A stretch of 64,000 nt of DNA from Amycolatopsis sp. NBRC 101858 (GCF_030269325.1 NZ_BSTD01000002.1:434001-498000); one strand, 5' to 3'. Positions 34,349 to 43,776 are shown, counted from the first letter of the stretch. Translations and numbers: made by a program. Notes: generated by a model not told the origin, from the sequence alone.

Positions 34349-35104
34349 CTACTTCGTGGCGGGCGGGGAAACCTCGTAGTTCCCGCCGTCACCCTTCACG
34401 GTGATGGGGATCTGCTGCGGCTTGCCCGCGATGGTCGCGGTGCACTCGAACTTCGCGCCGTCCTCGACCTTCTGCTCGGCCGGGCAGGTGACACCGGTGA
34501 CGCCTTCGATCTTGTACGTCTCGGTGAGCAGCTTCTGCACGTCGGTCTGCATCTGGGTGTTGTTGAACACCTGGGTCTTGAAGAACCCGGGCGCCACGAA
34601 CCCGAGGATGCCGACCACGGCCACCACCACGACCAGCACCACGATGCCGATCAGCAGGCCCTTCTTCGACTTCGCCGGCTGCTCCCCCTCGGGCGCACCC
34701 TGCCCGGGGAACTGCTGCTGGCCGTAGTCGTACTGGCCCTGAGGCTGCTGCTGGCCGTACTGCGGCTGCTGCTGGGGCCCGCTCTGCGGGTACGCCCCGC
34801 CGGGCTGCTGGCCGTACTGCGGCTGGGCCTGCGGGCCGCTCTGCGGGTAGCCGCCACCGGGCTGCTGACCGTAGGGCGGCGGTTGCTGACCCCACTGCGG
34901 CTGCTGCGGCGGCGTGTACCCCCCGGGCTGCTGGCCCCACTGAGGTTGCTGGGGCTGCCCGTACTGCTGCTGGTTCGGGTCGTACGAAGGCGGCTGCTGG
35001 CCCCACTGCGGCTGCTCCTGCGGGCCGCTCGGGGGGTACGCGCCGCCCGGCTGCTGCCCGTACTGGGGCTGCTGTGGGTCGTTGCCGCCATACGGCGTGC
35101 TCAT
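34349..35104 (-). CDS. DUF4333 membrane protein with QPG/QYG-repeat N-terminus
   Basis: 251 residues. Residues 1-150 are repeats rich in Gln, Pro, Gly and Tyr (PQWGQQPGGYTPP, YGQQPGGAYPQSGPQ), disordered and cytoplasmic. A membrane helix (GLLIGIVVLVVVVAVVGILG) follows a SKK stop signal. The external C-domain has a Cys pair (GVTCPAEQKV, AKFECTATIAG) as in DUF4333. Function unknown; the repeat tail could drive self-association. A similar tail is on the gene at 63132. Confidence 0.8.
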   Translation of the reverse strand: MSTPYGGNDPQQPQYGQQPGGAYPPSGPQEQPQWGQQPPSYDPNQQQYGQPQQPQWGQQPGGYTPPQQPQWGQQPPPYGQQPGGGYPQSGPQAQPQYGQQPGGAYPQSGPQQQPQYGQQQPQGQYDYGQQQFPGQGAPEGEQPAKSKKGLLIGIVVLVVVVAVVGILGFVAPGFFKTQVFNNTQMQTDVQKLLTETYKIEGVTGVTCPAEQKVEDGAKFECTATIAGKPQQIPITVKGDGGNYEVSPPATK

Positions 35105-35264
35105 CTTCTGCCTCCGCCTGCTTCGCTCATCTCGCTGTCCACCCCGAAACCGCCGCAATGCCGCGTACACCCGGTCTTGCAGGCGATCCAACCACAGGTC
35201 GGAGCCGAGCACACGTGTCCACGCGCAGCTCCTGCCCGGCCGTCCATCAGCCCTTACACGAAGT

Positions 35265-38042
35265 TCACGCCGCGCCTGCGGCCACGACACCCCGCCGCAG
35301 CGCCTTCACCGCCTCGGCCGCCGTCGCCCCCACCGGATCGGCCTTGCCGAGCACGTCGCGGATCTGGTCGAGCAGGTCGATCACCTGACGCGACCAGCGC
35401 ACGAAGTCACCCGCCGACAGCTCCTGCCCGTTCGCCTCGGCCGCCGTCAGCACCTTCTCCAGCGACTCGCCGCGCGCCCAGCGGTAGACCGGCCACGCGA
35501 ACCCCGCGTCCGGCTCCCGGGTGCGGTCGAGCCGGTGCCGCCGCTCGTCCTCGGTGAGGTCCACCCACAGCTTCACCGTCTCCTGCCACGCCTCGGGCAC
35601 CGCCCCGCCGGGCAGCCGGGGCTCACCCGCGGTGTCCCGGCGCGCCTCGAAGACCAGCGTCGAAACGACCGCCGCCAGCTCAGCCGGGCCCAGCTTGCTC
35701 CACACGCCGTGGCGGATGCACTCCGCGGCCAGCAGATCGGACTCGCTGTAGAGCCGGGTCAGCCGCCGGCCGTGCTCGGTCACACGGTCTTCGCCGTCGC
35801 CCGCCGACTCCGGCCCCAGATAACCGCGCTCGCCGAGCAGCGCCAGGATCCGGTCGAACGCCCGCGCCAGCGAGTGGGTCGTCGCCGCGACCTTCCGCTC
35901 CAGCTGCTGGGTTTCCGCCGCCAGCCGTTCGTAGCGCTCGACCCAGCGCAGGTTCGCCTCGCGCTCGGCCAGCCCGTGGCACGGGTGCGCCCGCAACGCC
36001 CGCCGCAGCGCCGCCAGCTCACCGTCCTCGTTCGCCCCGGACCGCTGCTTCTGCCTGCCGGGCAACGAAATCCCGGCGTTGCGCAGCGTCGAAGCGATGT
36101 CGCGGCGCGTCTTCGGCGACCGCAGCTCGATGTGCTTGGGCAGCTTGATCCGGCCCAGCGCCTCGACCGGCGCCGGGAAGTCGGCCACCGACAACGGCCC
36201 CGACCACCGGTCCTCGGTCACCACGACCGGACGCGGCTCGCGGATCGGGTCCAGTCCCGGGTCGACCACCACGGCCAGCCCCGCCCGCCGGCCCGCCGGC
36301 ACCGCGATCACGTCACCCTTCCGGAGCTTCTCCAGCGACTCGGCCGTCCCGGCCCGGCGCACGGCGGTGTTCTGCCGTGACAACGCCTTCTCCCGCGCCG
36401 AAATCTTCGAACGCAGCTCCACGTACTCGAGCATCTCGGCGAAGTCCCCGGTCACCGCGGCCGTGTAGCCCTTCAGGGCCTCCTTGTTCCGCTCGATCCG
36501 GCGGGCCGTGCCCACCACCGACCGGTCGGCCTGGAACTGCGCGAACGACTGTTCCAGCAGCTCACGGGCTTCTGCCGCGCCGACCTGGGCGACCAGGTTC
36601 ACGGCCATGTTGTAGCCGGGCCGGAACGAGGACCGCAGCGGGTAGGTCCGCGTCGAAGCCAGCCCGGCGACCTGCTTCGGGTCGACCCCCGGCTGCCACG
36701 CCACGACGGCGTGCCCCTCGACGTCGATGCCGCGCCGCCCGGCCCGGCCGGTCAGCTGGGTGTACTCCCCCGGCGTCAGGTCGACGTGCGCCTCGCCGTT
36801 GTACTTGACCAGCCGCTCCAGCACGACCGTGCGGGCCGGCATGTTGATCCCGAGCGCGAGTGTCTCGGTGGCGAACACCGCCTTCACCAGACCGCGGACG
36901 AACAGCTCCTCGACGGTCTCCTTGAACGCCGGCAACAGCCCGGCGTGGTGCCCGGCGATCCCGCGCTCCAGCGCCTCGCGCCACTCCCAGTAGCCGAGCA
37001 CACCCAGGTCACCCTCGGGCAGCTCCGACGTCCGCTCCTCGATGATCCGGCGGATCTCCTCGACCTCACCCGGCCCGTTGAGCCGCAGCCCCGACCGGAC
37101 GCACTGCGCGACGGCGGCATCGCACCCGGCGCGCGAGAAGATGAACACGATCGCCGGCAGCAGCCCGGCCCGGTCCAGCTGCTCCACGACGTCGACGCGC
37201 GACGGCGGCCGGAACCGCGGCATCCGCGGCGCACCCCGCCGGGACCCGCGCGGCCCCCGGAACCCGGCGGGCGCGTACTGGCGGCCGATCTCCTCGGCGC
37301 GGCGCAGCAGGGTCGGGTTGATCCGCAGCTCGGCCCCGGGCGCGTGGACGTCATCACCGGCGAACAGGTCGAGCAGCCGGTTCCCGACCAGCATGTGCTG
37401 CCAGAGCGGCACCGGCCGGTGCTCGTCGACGACGACGGTCGTGTCCCCGCGGACCTCGACCAGCCACTCGCCGAACTCCTCGGCGTTGCTGACCGTGGCC
37501 GACAGCCCGACCACGCGGACGTGCTCCGGCAGGTGCAGGATCACCTCTTCCCACACCGCCCCGCGGAACCGGTCGGCCAGGTAGTGGACCTCGTCCATGA
37601 CCACGTAGCCGAGGTCGGTGATCGTCGAGGACCCGGCGTAGAGCATGTTGCGCAGCACCTCGGTGGTCATCACGACCACCTGCGCGTTGCCGTTGATCGA
37701 CGTGTCGCCGGTGAGCAGGCCGACGGCGTCCTGGCCGTACCGGGCGACGAGGTCGCCGTACTTCTGGTTCGACAGCGCCTTGATCGGCGTGGTGTAGAAG
37801 CACTTGCGGCCTTCGGCCAGCGCCAGGTGCACGGCGAACTCGCCGACGATCGTCTTGCCCGCCCCGGTCGGCGCGCAGACGAGCACGCCGTGACCGCCCT
37901 CGAGGGCTTCGCACCCCCGGATCTGGAACTCGTCGAACTCGAAGGACACTTCCGCGGCGAAGCGCGTCAGCTGGGGGTACTTCCCTCGACGCGAGGAGGC
38001 CGCATAGGCCTCGGCCGGGGACTGAGAAGGGCTACTGGCCAC
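35265..38042 (-). CDS. helY: Ski2/Mtr4-like DEAD/DEAH-box helicase HelY
   Basis: 925 residues from GTG 38042. Motif I APTGAGKT, motif II VMDEVHYL, motif III LSATVSN, motif VI TQLTGRAGRRGIDV; then a long C-terminal domain with arginine-rich beta barrel and the Mtr4-like helical region (ESLEKVLTAAEANGQELSAG DFVRWSRQVIDLLDQI). Mtr4/Ski2 relatives unwind RNA for 3'-5' degradation. Mycobacterial helY lies next to tatC-tatA-pafC-pafB, as here apart from two genes between. The N-terminal 25 residues are Ser/Ala-rich and poorly conserved in style, so the start is uncertain. Confidence 0.93.
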   Translation of the reverse strand: MASSPSQSPAEAYAASSRRGKYPQLTRFAAEVSFEFDEFQIRGCEALEGGHGVLVCAPTGAGKTIVGEFAVHLALAEGRKCFYTTPIKALSNQKYGDLVARYGQDAVGLLTGDTSINGNAQVVVMTTEVLRNMLYAGSSTITDLGYVVMDEVHYLADRFRGAVWEEVILHLPEHVRVVGLSATVSNAEEFGEWLVEVRGDTTVVVDEHRPVPLWQHMLVGNRLLDLFAGDDVHAPGAELRINPTLLRRAEEIGRQYAPAGFRGPRGSRRGAPRMPRFRPPSRVDVVEQLDRAGLLPAIVFIFSRAGCDAAVAQCVRSGLRLNGPGEVEEIRRIIEERTSELPEGDLGVLGYWEWREALERGIAGHHAGLLPAFKETVEELFVRGLVKAVFATETLALGINMPARTVVLERLVKYNGEAHVDLTPGEYTQLTGRAGRRGIDVEGHAVVAWQPGVDPKQVAGLASTRTYPLRSSFRPGYNMAVNLVAQVGAAEARELLEQSFAQFQADRSVVGTARRIERNKEALKGYTAAVTGDFAEMLEYVELRSKISAREKALSRQNTAVRRAGTAESLEKLRKGDVIAVPAGRRAGLAVVVDPGLDPIREPRPVVVTEDRWSGPLSVADFPAPVEALGRIKLPKHIELRSPKTRRDIASTLRNAGISLPGRQKQRSGANEDGELAALRRALRAHPCHGLAEREANLRWVERYERLAAETQQLERKVAATTHSLARAFDRILALLGERGYLGPESAGDGEDRVTEHGRRLTRLYSESDLLAAECIRHGVWSKLGPAELAAVVSTLVFEARRDTAGEPRLPGGAVPEAWQETVKLWVDLTEDERRHRLDRTREPDAGFAWPVYRWARGESLEKVLTAAEANGQELSAGDFVRWSRQVIDLLDQIRDVLGKADPVGATAAEAVKALRRGVVAAGAA

Positions 38043-38110
38043 CTCGTCAGGGTTTCACATCCCCCCGACAGTTCGCACGCGGCGTGACCGACGCCGGAGT
38101 TCGCCGTGAT

Positions 38111-38126
38111 GTATAGGTCGTTATAC
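38111..38126. promoter_or_regulatory. GTATAGGYCGTTATAC element, copy 2
   Basis: GTATAGGTCGTTATAC lies in the divergent region, 69 bases from the helY start and 52 from the ATG at 38178. TATACA at its edge on either strand could be a -10 box. Followed by CACTT as in copy 1 (CACTC). Confidence 0.65.
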
Positions 38127-38177
38127 ACTTGGGTGGCGGGGTGGAACCGGGGTGGGTGCGGCGGCGTCGGAGGCTGC

Positions 38178-38753
38178 ATGACCGAACCGTGTCCGAGCTG
38201 CGGGCTGCTGGATCAGGTGCAGCACGTGCCTGCCGTCTACCAGGGCGGGCATGCGTTCTTCCGCGGGCAGGGGCCGACGGTGGCGGTGCCCGTCGGGGAC
38301 GGGCTGGTCTACACGAGCAGTCAGGTCAGCGGGGTTTCGGTGTCGGCGGTGGCGCGGTCGCTGGACCCCTTCCCTCCCCCGCGTCGCAACGGCGGGCTGG
38401 TGGCGGCGGTGATTCTGCTGGCGTTGATCGGGAGCTGTTTCCTGGCGTTGCCGCTCTCGGCGGTGGACGATCCGCCGCCGGGTGGGCCGGCGGCGGAGGT
38501 GCTGGGGTTCGCGGTGATCTCGTTGCCCGCGTTGTGCGTGTACGTCGCCGCGGGTGTGGTGATTTGGCTGTACGTCCGCCGGGTCCGGGCGCACCGGCGC
38601 CAGCGGCGCGGGGTGCCGGCGGCGCGGCAGGTGTGGGAGCAGGGCTGGTTCTGCCACCGCTGCGGCGGGGTGTACTTCACCGACGCCGGGCAGTTGCTGA
38701 CGCCGGCGCACTTCCGGCAGCTCGTGGCGCGCGCGGGCGGCTACGAGCGTTAG
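38178..38753 (+). CDS. Two-zinc-ribbon membrane protein, unknown function
   Basis: 191 residues. An N-terminal CPSCG and a C-terminal CHRCG flank two hydrophobic segments (VAAVILLALIGSCFLALPLS and VISLPALCVYVAAGVVIWLY) and so may form one zinc site across two cytoplasmic ends. Ends GQLLTPAHFRQLVARAGGYER. Divergent from helY with the GTATAGG element between; overlaps the convergent dagK stop by 4 nt. It interrupts the conserved helY-tatC linkage. No family named. Confidence 0.65.
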   Translation: MTEPCPSCGLLDQVQHVPAVYQGGHAFFRGQGPTVAVPVGDGLVYTSSQVSGVSVSAVARSLDPFPPPRRNGGLVAAVILLALIGSCFLALPLSAVDDPPPGGPAAEVLGFAVISLPALCVYVAAGVVIWLYVRRVRAHRRQRRGVPAARQVWEQGWFCHRCGGVYFTDAGQLLTPAHFRQLVARAGGYER

Positions 38754-39631
38754 GCGAGGACGGTCAGCGCGCCCGGGACGCAGCTGACGGTCACCGGCAC
38801 GGTCCCCTGCGGCTCGCCGTCGGCGTAGGCCGGCCAGCTGTTGCCGGTCAGGGACACCTCGCGGGCACGCAGCGTGCGGACCGCCGGGTGCGTGAGGTGC
38901 TTGCCCGTGCGCAGGCCCGGGAGCATGCGGACGAGGCCGCGGCGGCTGACGTCGCCGACGACCGTGACGTCGAAGACGCCGTCCTCCGGGTCCGCCGTCG
39001 GGCAGATCGGGACGCCGCCGCCGTAGAAGCGGGTGTTGCCGACGGCCACCAGGGTCGCGTCGAGCTCGAGGCGTTCGGTGCCCGTGTCGACCACCACCGG
39101 GCGGGAGCGGAACGCCGCGAGCTCGGCGAGGATCGCGAGGTCGTAGCGGCGCGGCCCGGACGGCCAGCGCATCCGGTTGGCGCGTTCGTTGACACTCGCG
39201 TCGAAGCCCGCGCACAGCACGGTCGCGAACCAGGTGTCGCCGGCCCGGCCGAGGTCGATGCGCCGCCGGGCGCCCGAGCGCAGGGCCGCCACCAGCGCGT
39301 CGACCGCGGGCAGGGGCTCGCCGGGGACGCCGAGGGCGCGGGCGAAGTCGTTGCCGGTGCCCGCCGGGACCAGGCCGAGCGCGACGTCGTGGTTCGCGCA
39401 GAACTGGACGCCCTGGTGGGCCGCGCCGTCGCCGCCGAGGACGATCAGGACGTCCAGGCCGGCGTCGTGGGAGGTCCGCATCAGTTCGCGGGACTCTTCG
39501 ACGGAGTTGGCGACCAGCACGTCGAGGCGGTCGACGGCGGCGCGCAGCCGGTCGGCGACGGTGTCGGCGATGCGGGCAGCCGCGCCGTGCCCCGAAGCCG
39601 GGTGCACGGCGAGCGCGGCGTGGATCCCCAC
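38750..39631 (-). CDS. Diacylglycerol kinase-like lipid kinase
   Basis: 293 residues from GTG 39631, sharing one base with the tatC stop. GGDGAAHQG is the catalytic glycine loop (usual Thr is Ala-Ala), and LVPAGTGNDFARALG the second nucleotide loop. YADGEPQG is the C-terminal metal/lipid signature. DAGK/YegS enzymes phosphorylate diacylglycerol or sphingoid lipids. It is coupled to tatC; the reading frame continues upstream inside tatC but only as shadow. Companion to the PAP2-DAGK fusion at 48150. Confidence 0.88.
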   Translation of the reverse strand: MGIHAALAVHPASGHGAAARIADTVADRLRAAVDRLDVLVANSVEESRELMRTSHDAGLDVLIVLGGDGAAHQGVQFCANHDVALGLVPAGTGNDFARALGVPGEPLPAVDALVAALRSGARRRIDLGRAGDTWFATVLCAGFDASVNERANRMRWPSGPRRYDLAILAELAAFRSRPVVVDTGTERLELDATLVAVGNTRFYGGGVPICPTADPEDGVFDVTVVGDVSRRGLVRMLPGLRTGKHLTHPAVRTLRAREVSLTGNSWPAYADGEPQGTVPVTVSCVPGALTVLA

Positions 39632-40602
39632 TACGTGATGTCGTCGGTCGCCGAGCGGCCGCCGGACGCGGTCGGGGCGGACGGCTCGTCGTCGATCGTG
39701 CTCGGGGTGTAGCTGAACGGCGCGGCTTCGTCGTCGTCGAGCTGGTCCCAGCCCTCGTCGGCGCGCTCGCGGTCCTTCTTGCGGTCGTGCAGGCGCGCGA
39801 GCTGGATCGACAGCTCGAACAGGACCGTCAGCGCGCCCGCCAGGCCCAGCATCGAGAACGGGTCCGAGCCGGGGGTGACGAAGGCGGCGAAGACGAACAG
39901 CGCGAACACGATGCCGCGGCGCCACCTCTTCAGCTGCCGGTACTTGACCACGCCGACGCGGTTGAGCATCACCACGAGCAGCGGGAGCTCGAAGCTGATC
40001 CCGAAGATGATCAGCAGCGACAGCATGAAGGAGATGTACTTGTCCGCGGTCAGCGCGGTGATGAACTCTTCCTGCCCGAAGCCCATGAGCAGCTGCAGCG
40101 CGTGCGGGAAGAGGATGTAGGCGAGCACCGCGCCGGCGGCGAACAGCACCGACGCGAAGCCGACGAAGGTCAGCGCGTACTTGCGCTCCTTCGAGTACAG
40201 GCCGGGCGCGATGAACGCCCACACCTGGTAGAGCCAGAGGGGCGAGAACAGCACGGCGCCGGCGGCCAGGCCGACCTTGAGCTGGATCATGAACGCTTCG
40301 AACGGCACGGTCTGCAGCAGCTGGCAGCCCTGGTAGCCGTTGAGGCGGCGATCCGGCGGGATGGCGCAGTAGGGGTCCTTGACGATCTCGCCGAGCGACG
40401 GGATCGGGCCCACCTTGGTGCTGAACCAGAAGAAGCCGACGATCCCGCCGATGACCACGGCGAGCAGCGCGAAGCCCAGGCGGCGGCGGAACTCGTAGAT
40501 GTGCTCGATGAGCGTCATCGTGCCGTCGGGGTTCTTGCGGCGGCTGCGCTTGCGCCGCTTCGACCGGCGGCTGGTGCCGTTTCCGGAGGCGGGTTCCGCC
40601 AC
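39631..40602 (-). CDS. tatC: Sec-independent translocase TatC
   Basis: 323 residues. Six membrane helices in the TatC pattern: MTLIEHIYEFRRRLGFALLAVV at the N-terminus (signal-binding LxEHhxELRxR), FEAFMIQLKVGLAAGAVLFS PLWLYQVWAFIAPGLYSKER, and the later GISFELPLLVVMLNRVGVVK. N-terminus is basic (SRRSKRRKRSRRKN), C-terminus acidic and disordered. It recognises twin-arginine signals and with TatA moves folded proteins. Downstream of tatA in one minus-strand unit. Confidence 0.95.
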   Translation of the reverse strand: MAEPASGNGTSRRSKRRKRSRRKNPDGTMTLIEHIYEFRRRLGFALLAVVIGGIVGFFWFSTKVGPIPSLGEIVKDPYCAIPPDRRLNGYQGCQLLQTVPFEAFMIQLKVGLAAGAVLFSPLWLYQVWAFIAPGLYSKERKYALTFVGFASVLFAAGAVLAYILFPHALQLLMGFGQEEFITALTADKYISFMLSLLIIFGISFELPLLVVMLNRVGVVKYRQLKRWRRGIVFALFVFAAFVTPGSDPFSMLGLAGALTVLFELSIQLARLHDRKKDRERADEGWDQLDDDEAAPFSYTPSTIDDEPSAPTASGGRSATDDIT

Positions 40603-40687
40603 GGGATGTTCCGTTCTCGTCGGAGTCCGCCGGAGCGCGCCGGGACCGGCGCGCTCCGTGGACCAGGGACCGGGTGTGGCCCAGCCG

Positions 40688-41011
40688 TCAGCTGGCGTTC
40701 TTCTGCGGCTGGTCGGCCTGCTGCTTCTTCAGCTCGTCGAGCTGGCGCTGCAGGTCGGCGACCTGCTGGTCGGTCGCGGCAGGCGGGGTCGCCGGGGCGG
40801 GCGTGGCCGGGATCTGCTTCGTCTCGACCGGCTCGGCGTCCTCGTGCGAGGCGCTCTTGTCGCCCGCGAGGTCCTTGGTCTCGGCCTTGAAGATCTTCAT
40901 GGACTTGCCGATCGACCGCGCCGCATCGGGAAGCCGCTTGGCCCCGAACAGCAGCACGACGAGCAGCACCAAGATGATCAAATGCCATCCTTGCAATCCG
41001 TTGGCGAACAA
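40688..41011 (-). CDS. tatA: Sec-independent translocase TatA
   Basis: 107 residues: one membrane helix (GWHLIILVLLVVLLFGAKRL PDAARSIGKSMKIFK) with the FGAKRLPD hinge and amphipathic helix characteristic of TatA, then an acidic/Gln tail (QQVADLQRQLDELKKQ). Oligomers line the translocation channel with TatC. 85 nt upstream of tatC; no tatB is next to it. Confidence 0.95.
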   Translation of the reverse strand: MFANGLQGWHLIILVLLVVLLFGAKRLPDAARSIGKSMKIFKAETKDLAGDKSASHEDAEPVETKQIPATPAPATPPAATDQQVADLQRQLDELKKQQADQPQKNAS

Positions 41012-41042
41012 GATGGCCTCCTATCTGCGTCTGGTAGGGATG

Positions 41043-41264
41043 TTACTGGTTTTCCGGGTTCCGGCGGCGCTGGGCGAACGCGACGCGCAACGCTGCCGAC
41101 CGGGCGCGGAGGAGACCCGCCCGGTCCTGGGTGTTCGTAGCCACCATGCTTGCGGTCTGCTTGAAACCACGCAAGACCTTGACGGTCCGCACCAGCAGGA
41201 GCACGAGCAGCAGCAGGCCGATCGCGACGAGCACGACGGTGGGCAGGTACGGCACGTCGATCAC
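41043..41264 (-). CDS. Small single-span membrane protein between tatA and pafC
   Basis: 73 residues: one hydrophobic helix (VVLVAIGLLLLVLLLVRTVK VL) and a basic cytoplasmic tail (ARSAALRVAFAQRRRNPENQ). One base separates its frame from the pafC stop, and 31 bases lie before tatA, so it is within the same transcript. Similar to small single-span proteins often seen next to PafBC in this family; role unknown. Confidence 0.7.
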   Translation of the reverse strand: MIDVPYLPTVVLVAIGLLLLVLLLVRTVKVLRGFKQTASMVATNTQDRAGLLRARSAALRVAFAQRRRNPENQ

Positions 41265-41265
41265 C

Positions 41266-42246
41266 CTAGTGGTCGCAGGTTGACGGAAGGTGACGGGCTC
41301 GGGCCACCGCGTCGGCGGCGCGGCGTCCGACGTCGGACGCGAGGTCGGCCGGGCTCTCCACCAGCGCTTCCCCGCCCAGGCCCAGCACCAGGCGCACCAT
41401 CCAGGACTGGTCGGCGTAGCGCATCCGGATCCGCAGCCGGCCGCCGTCGAGCTCGTCGAGCTCCTCGCACGGGTAGTACTCGGCTACCCAGCGTGCATCC
41501 GGGTCGAGGACCAGCACGGCCTCCCGCTGGTCGGGACGCTCCCGGAAGACCCCCTCGGAAATATCGGTGGGGTGGGCGTGCGCCGGCGGGCGCGAAGGCT
41601 CGTCGAGCACCGTCAGGTCGTCGATCCGGTCGAGCCGGAACAGCCGGACGCCCTCGGCGCGGCGGCACCAGGCCTCCAGGTAGCCGACCGACTGCACGAT
41701 CAGCAGCCGCATCGGGTCGACCGTGCGCTCGGTGATCTGGTCCTTGGACGCGGTGTAGTAGCGGATCCGCATCGCCCGCCCGTCCCGCAGCGCCCCGGCG
41801 ACCTCTTCGCGGTTCTGCGCGGTCTTCTTGCCCTCGCGCAGTCCCCCGCCGACGACCACGCCGGCCGGCTGGGCCTGCCCGGCCGCGGACTCGATCTTGG
41901 CGATGGAGCGGCGGACGGCGTCGCCGTCGACCACGCCCGGCGTCTCGCCCAGCGCGCGCAGCGCGACCAGCAGGGCCGTGGCCTCGCCGCCGGTGAGCCG
42001 CAGCGGGCGGTTCATCCCGGCGTCGTGGGTCACGACGATCGTGTCACCCTCGAAGGAGAGGTCGATCAGGTCGCCGGGGCCGTAGCCGGGCAGCCCGCAC
42101 ATCCAGAGCAGCTCGAGGTCCTTGCGCAGCTGCTTCGGCGTGACGTCGAAGTCGTGCGCCGCCTCGTCGACGCGGATGCCCGGGCGCGCCAGCAGGTAGG
42201 GCACCAGCGCCAGCAGCCGCGGCATCCGGTCGGTCGACCCGCTCAC
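41266..42246 (-). CDS. pafC: PafC, WYL-domain partner of PafBC
   Basis: 326 residues from GTG 42246, overlapping the pafB stop (GTGA). N-terminal HTH (MPRLLALVPYLLARPGIRVD EAAHDFDVTPKQLRKDLELL) and WYL region (MRIRYYTASKDQITERTVDP MRLLIVQSVGYLEAWCRRAE) with C-terminal WCX. PafBC activates DNA-damage genes independently of LexA in mycobacteria. The pair is always co-transcribed. Confidence 0.93.
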   Translation of the reverse strand: MSGSTDRMPRLLALVPYLLARPGIRVDEAAHDFDVTPKQLRKDLELLWMCGLPGYGPGDLIDLSFEGDTIVVTHDAGMNRPLRLTGGEATALLVALRALGETPGVVDGDAVRRSIAKIESAAGQAQPAGVVVGGGLREGKKTAQNREEVAGALRDGRAMRIRYYTASKDQITERTVDPMRLLIVQSVGYLEAWCRRAEGVRLFRLDRIDDLTVLDEPSRPPAHAHPTDISEGVFRERPDQREAVLVLDPDARWVAEYYPCEELDELDGGRLRIRMRYADQSWMVRLVLGLGGEALVESPADLASDVGRRAADAVARARHLPSTCDH

Positions 42247-43229
42247 CGGCCGCTCCCCTGCCGGGCCACGACGGCTTCGAGCCGATCCTGGACGGTCTTG
42301 GCCAGCACGTCGGGTTCGAGCACGACGACGTCGGGGCCCTGCGCGGTGATCCAGTCGGCCGCCGACTCCGGGAAGTAGAGCCCGATCTCGACGAGGTCGC
42401 CCTCTTCGCCGTCGATCGTGCAGCGGCCCAGGACGGTGCCCCGGCGCCGGACCCCGGCGGCGCGGCCGTCGGCGACCCACAGCCGCGCGGTGGTGACCGG
42501 CGCGGGCTCGGCGCTCCCGCTGGTGGCCGACACCAGCTGCAGCAGGTTGACGCCGTCGGGCCGCCGGACCGCGCCGGGCTTGCCCACCGGGCGCACCTGG
42601 CCGGTGACGCGGGAGAGGCGGAAGCAGCGGGTGGCGCCGCGGTCGCGGTCGTGCCCGACGACGTACCAGCGGGCCTTCCACGACACCACGCCCCACGGCT
42701 CGAGGGTGCGCATGATGCGTTCCGGCGAGCCGCTGCGGCGGTACTCGAAGCCCACGGCCTGGCCGTTCTGCACCGCGGCCAGCAGCGGCCCGAACGCGGG
42801 TTCGGCACGCACGCGCGGCTCGACGACGGTGGGCGCCTGGTCGTCGACCTCCAGCCCGGCGGCGCGCAGCTTCACCAGCGCGCCCTGCGCCTGCCCGGTC
42901 AGCTCCGGGGAGTCCCACAGCCGGGACGCGAGCGCGACGGCGGCGGCTTCGTCGGGGGCGAGGTCGATCTCGCCGAGTTCGTAGTCGCGGCGGGCGATGC
43001 GGTAGCCCTCGATGGCGTCGAAGGCGGAGTTGCGGCCGGTCTCCAGGGGGATGCCGAGCTCGCGCAGCTCGGTCTTGTCCCGCTCGAACATCCGGAAGTA
43101 GGCGTCGTCGCTGGCCGCGTCGCCGTATCCGGGCACGATGCCGCGGATCTTCTCGGCAGTGAGGTACTGCCGGGTGGACAGGAGGGCCAGCACGAGATTG
43201 ACCAGCCGTTCGGCGCGTGCGGTGGACAC
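42243..43229 (-). CDS. pafB: PafB, WYL-domain partner of PafBC
   Basis: 328 residues. HTH (MSTARAERLVNLVLALLSTR QYLTAEKIRGIVPGYGDAAS) then the WYL domain (VGFEYRRSGSPERIMRTLEP WGVVSWKARWYVVGHDRDRG) and WCX tail. WYL domains sense single-stranded nucleic acid; this fits its DNA-damage role. First gene of the pafB-pafC pair. An HxlR gene lies 10 nt upstream on the same strand. Confidence 0.93.
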   Translation of the reverse strand: MSTARAERLVNLVLALLSTRQYLTAEKIRGIVPGYGDAASDDAYFRMFERDKTELRELGIPLETGRNSAFDAIEGYRIARRDYELGEIDLAPDEAAAVALASRLWDSPELTGQAQGALVKLRAAGLEVDDQAPTVVEPRVRAEPAFGPLLAAVQNGQAVGFEYRRSGSPERIMRTLEPWGVVSWKARWYVVGHDRDRGATRCFRLSRVTGQVRPVGKPGAVRRPDGVNLLQLVSATSGSAEPAPVTTARLWVADGRAAGVRRRGTVLGRCTIDGEEGDLVEIGLYFPESAADWITAQGPDVVVLEPDVLAKTVQDRLEAVVARQGSGR

Positions 43230-43239
43230 CCGGTAGAGC

Positions 43240-43671
43240 CTAGCCCGCGCCGCCCGGCCCGATCGTGAGGTCCGGGGTGCGCGCGTCGTAATCGGTCCTG
43301 GCGGCGGCCACGGCGTCGAAGTGCGTCTCGGCCCAGTCCTTGAACCCGGCCATCAGCGCGCGGAGGCTTTCTCCCAGCGGGGTAAGGGAATAGTCGACGC
43401 GGACGGGCACCGACGGGGTCACGTCGCGGCGCACCAGGCCGTCCCGTTCGAGCACCCGCAGGGTCTGGGTGAGCATCTTCTGGCTGACGCCGGCGATGCG
43501 CCGCGAAAGGTCGCTGTAGCGCTGCGGGCCGTCACCGAGCGCGACGAGGATCAGGCTGACCCACTTGCCGGCGATCTCGTCGAGGAGCTTCCGGGTCGGG
43601 CAGGCCGCGAGATAGGCGTCGTAGGCGGCTTTTTCGGCCTGCCGCCGCTGTTCCGCCGTGCGCGTGGGCAC
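43240..43671 (-). CDS. HxlR/MarR-like winged-helix regulator
   Basis: 143 residues: winged helix CPTRKLLDEIAGKWVSLILV ALGDGPQRYSDLSRRIAGVS QKMLTQTLRVLERDGLVRRD, HxlR-type with a single Cys that may sense aldehydes or thiols. Divergent from the NADP-dependent oxidoreductase at 43777, the usual HxlR target. Ends 10 nt before pafB, which is probably chance proximity. Confidence 0.92.
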   Translation of the reverse strand: MPTRTAEQRRQAEKAAYDAYLAACPTRKLLDEIAGKWVSLILVALGDGPQRYSDLSRRIAGVSQKMLTQTLRVLERDGLVRRDVTPSVPVRVDYSLTPLGESLRALMAGFKDWAETHFDAVAAARTDYDARTPDLTIGPGGAG

Positions 43672-43776
43672 CGGGCGAACCTCCTGGTACGTGGGGAACC
43701 TGCGGGTGCGTACTTCCCGATGGAGAGTAGCTCCCCATACGTTCGCGGAGGAAGTTCCCCCGCGAAGGAGACGAAG

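Noticed and set aside
38750..40222. 490-codon form of the lipid kinase
   Set aside because: Its N-terminal half is the out-of-frame reading of tatC; GTG 39631 gives the normal kinase length.
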